Assembly (NCBI RefSeq): GCF_022347765.1
Contig: NZ_JAKRFZ010000004.1
Coordinates: 1-64,000, forward strand
Direction of reading: 5' to 3'
Origin: Pseudoalteromonas sp. OOF1S-7
GTDB taxonomy: Bacteria; Pseudomonadota; Gammaproteobacteria; Enterobacterales; Alteromonadaceae
DNA: 64,000 nt
Part shown: positions 62,705 through 64,000 of the stretch, in pieces
How the letters are laid out: every line of letters begins with the position of its first letter
Numbering within the stretch: the first letter of the stretch is position 1
Position numbers and translations under genes: made by a program
Notes under the pieces: generated by a model
What the model saw: only the letters and a program-made list of their open reading frames with translations
What the model was told of the DNA's origin: nothing
Databases searched by the model: none

Positions 62705-64000
62705 TTAGATTTTACAAGCGCCGCCTGCACAATCATCGTCTTCAGCCTCAGGCTTCATTTCATCCTGAGCATCTGATGCACCGTCACGGGTGTTGTGGTA
62801 ATACAGGGTTTTTACGCCTAGCTTGTATGCGGTAAGCAAATCTTTAAGCAGCAGCTTCATTGGCACTTTACCACCTTCAAACTTAGTCGGATCGTAGTTG
62901 GTGTTTGCTGAAATCGTTTGGTCAACAAATTTTTGCATTATACCTACCAGACCCAGGTAACCATCGTTTGACGGGATATCCCATAATAGCTCGTAGTTAT
63001 TCTTCAATCGCTCGTACTCAGGCACGACTTGTTTAAGGATACCATCTTTACTGGCCTTAACGCTAATGTGACCACGCGGTGGTTCAATACCATTGGTTGC
63101 GTTTGAGATCTGAGAAGATGTCTCAGACGGCATCAGTGCAGATAAGGTTGAGTTACGCATACCGTATTGCATGATGTCCTGACGCAGTGCATCCCAGTCC
63201 AGGTGCAGTGGCTCACTACAAATAGTGTCAACATCTTTTTTGTAGGTATCGATTGGCATAATGCCTTTTGCGTAAGTCGTCTCATTAAATTTAGGACATG
63301 CACCACGTTCCTGAGCCAGCTTGTTAGACGCTTTCATCAGGTAATACTGAATGGCCTCAAACGTTCTGTGCGTCAGGCCGTTGGCACTGCCATCTGAATA
63401 TTTCACGCCATTCTTAGCCAGGTAGTAGGCAAAGTTAATGACACCAATACCCAGTGTACGGCGGCCCATAGTGGCATTTTTTGCCGCAGGGACAGGGTAG
63501 TCCTGGAAGTCGAGCAAGTTATCGAGGGCACGAACGGCCAGCTCAGCTAACTCTTCGAGTTCATCCAAGCTGCTGATGGCACCCAGGTTAAATGCAGACA
63601 GGGTACACAGTGCAATTTCACCTTCTTCGTCATTAACATGACTCAGTGGCTTAGTCGGCAACGCAATTTCCAGACACAGGTTAGACTGGCGGATAGGCGC
63701 AACTTTGGCATCAAACGGGCTGTGCGTGTTGCAATGGTCTACGTTTTGCAGATAGATACGGCCTGTGCTGGCACGCTCCTGCGCAAACATAGAGAACAGC
63801 TCAAGTGCTTTAATGCGTTTCTTACGGATTGACTCGTCCTGCTCGTACTGTACGTACAGGCGCTCAAATTTGTCCTGATCTTCAAAGAAGGCATCATACA
63901 GGCCTGGTACATCTGACGGACTGAATAGGGTGATGTAATCATCTTTGATCAGACGTGTGTACATGGTTTTGTTGAACTGTACACCGTAATCAAGGTGTCT
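62705..64000 (-). CDS. nrdA: Class Ia ribonucleotide reductase, alpha subunit (C-terminal part)
   Basis: The last 431 residues of NrdA; the frame runs open to the window edge (RHLDYGVQFNKTMYTRLIKDD), so the N-terminal third, including the ATP-cone, is outside. Active-site features seen are the Cys and Glu in NLCLEIALPTKP, ALMPSETSSQISNATNGIEPPRG and the redox-active C-terminal Cys pair in DDDCAGGACKI. It makes deoxynucleotides with NrdB. An ATG at 63964 is internal, not the start. Confidence 0.97.
   Translation of the reverse strand, partial: RHLDYGVQFNKTMYTRLIKDDYITLFSPSDVPGLYDAFFEDQDKFERLYVQYEQDESIRKKRIKALELFSMFAQERASTGRIYLQNVDHCNTHSPFDAKVAPIRQSNLCLEIALPTKPLSHVNDEEGEIALCTLSAFNLGAISSLDELEELAELAVRALDNLLDFQDYPVPAAKNATMGRRTLGIGVINFAYYLAKNGVKYSDGSANGLTHRTFEAIQYYLMKASNKLAQERGACPKFNETTYAKGIMPIDTYKKDVDTICSEPLHLDWDALRQDIMQYGMRNSTLSALMPSETSSQISNATNGIEPPRGHISVKASKDGILKQVVPEYERLKNNYELLWDIPSNDGYLGLVGIMQKFVDQTISANTNYDPTKFEGGKVPMKLLLKDLLTAYKLGVKTLYYHNTRDGASDAQDEMKPEAEDDDCAGGACKI

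Overview
The window reads as a chromosomal segment of a marine gammaproteobacterium of the Alteromonadales, most likely Pseudoalteromonas. The reasons are the moderate GC content, the thrS-infC-rpmI-rplT order with an ATT start for infC, the sppA/ansA and nrdA-nrdB-yfaE pairs, the norM/ribE divergence, and several lineage-typical families (DUF3010, DUF3080, DUF3718, CPXCG). Genus is an inference from gene content; no database was searched. Most of the window is ordinary core genome, with one accessory edge at the left and a few local anomalies.

Left edge (1-1764): a probable piece of integron cassette array. A RidA-like gene and a DUF1697 gene are separated by about 130 bp with the layout of a VCR-type attC site. 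No integrase lies in the window. 1765-13434: a very large hybrid sensor kinase (beta-propeller input, Y_Y_Y, kinase, two receivers, the first degenerate), an RND efflux pump operon (adaptor plus pump) divergent from a TetR regulator with two operator-like palindromes between them, and a fused ABC exporter. 13435-19105: DUF3010, an endonuclease/exonuclease/phosphatase-fold protein, then the translation operon thrS-infC-rpmI-rplT with two strong intergenic hairpins. 19106-24725: SDR oxidoreductase, M14 carboxypeptidase with a coupled metallo-beta-lactamase-fold hydrolase, an Lrp regulator and a SulP transporter.

24743-31416 (minus): a MacAB-like export operon (HlyD adaptor, ATPase, FtsX-type permease) behind a CadC/TolB-type membrane regulator whose DNA-binding domain is cut by an in-frame amber codon. 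31707-36499: secreted DJ-1/PfpI protein, GNAT acetyltransferase, and a binding-protein plus hybrid-kinase pair. 36643-37138: three tandem tRNA-Val(GAC) genes, a fourth broken copy and their promoter. 37179-42688: DUF3080 lipoprotein, NorM-type MATE pump, riboflavin synthase, CPXCG protein, fructosamine-kinase family, DUF445 and DUF3718 proteins.

43325-48026: a pair of exported amidohydrolases, the second lacking the metal-binding HxH, followed by a LytS/LytTR-type two-component pair. 48096-57938: pyruvate kinase and 6-phosphogluconate dehydrogenase (divergent, with two palindromes between), asparaginase I, SppA, 2,4-dienoyl-CoA reductase, DoxX and a nitroreductase. 58053-64000: a His/Asp-rich, ZnuD-like TonB receptor divergent from a YaeQ-family gene with two Zur-like half-palindromes between them, then yfaE, nrdB and the C-terminal part of nrdA running off the window.

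I did not find a clearly new multi-gene system. The most checkable anomalies are the amber-interrupted CadC-type regulator, the broken tRNA copy, the cassette remnant, the amidohydrolase plus pseudo-amidohydrolase pair, and the regulatory palindromes and hairpins.
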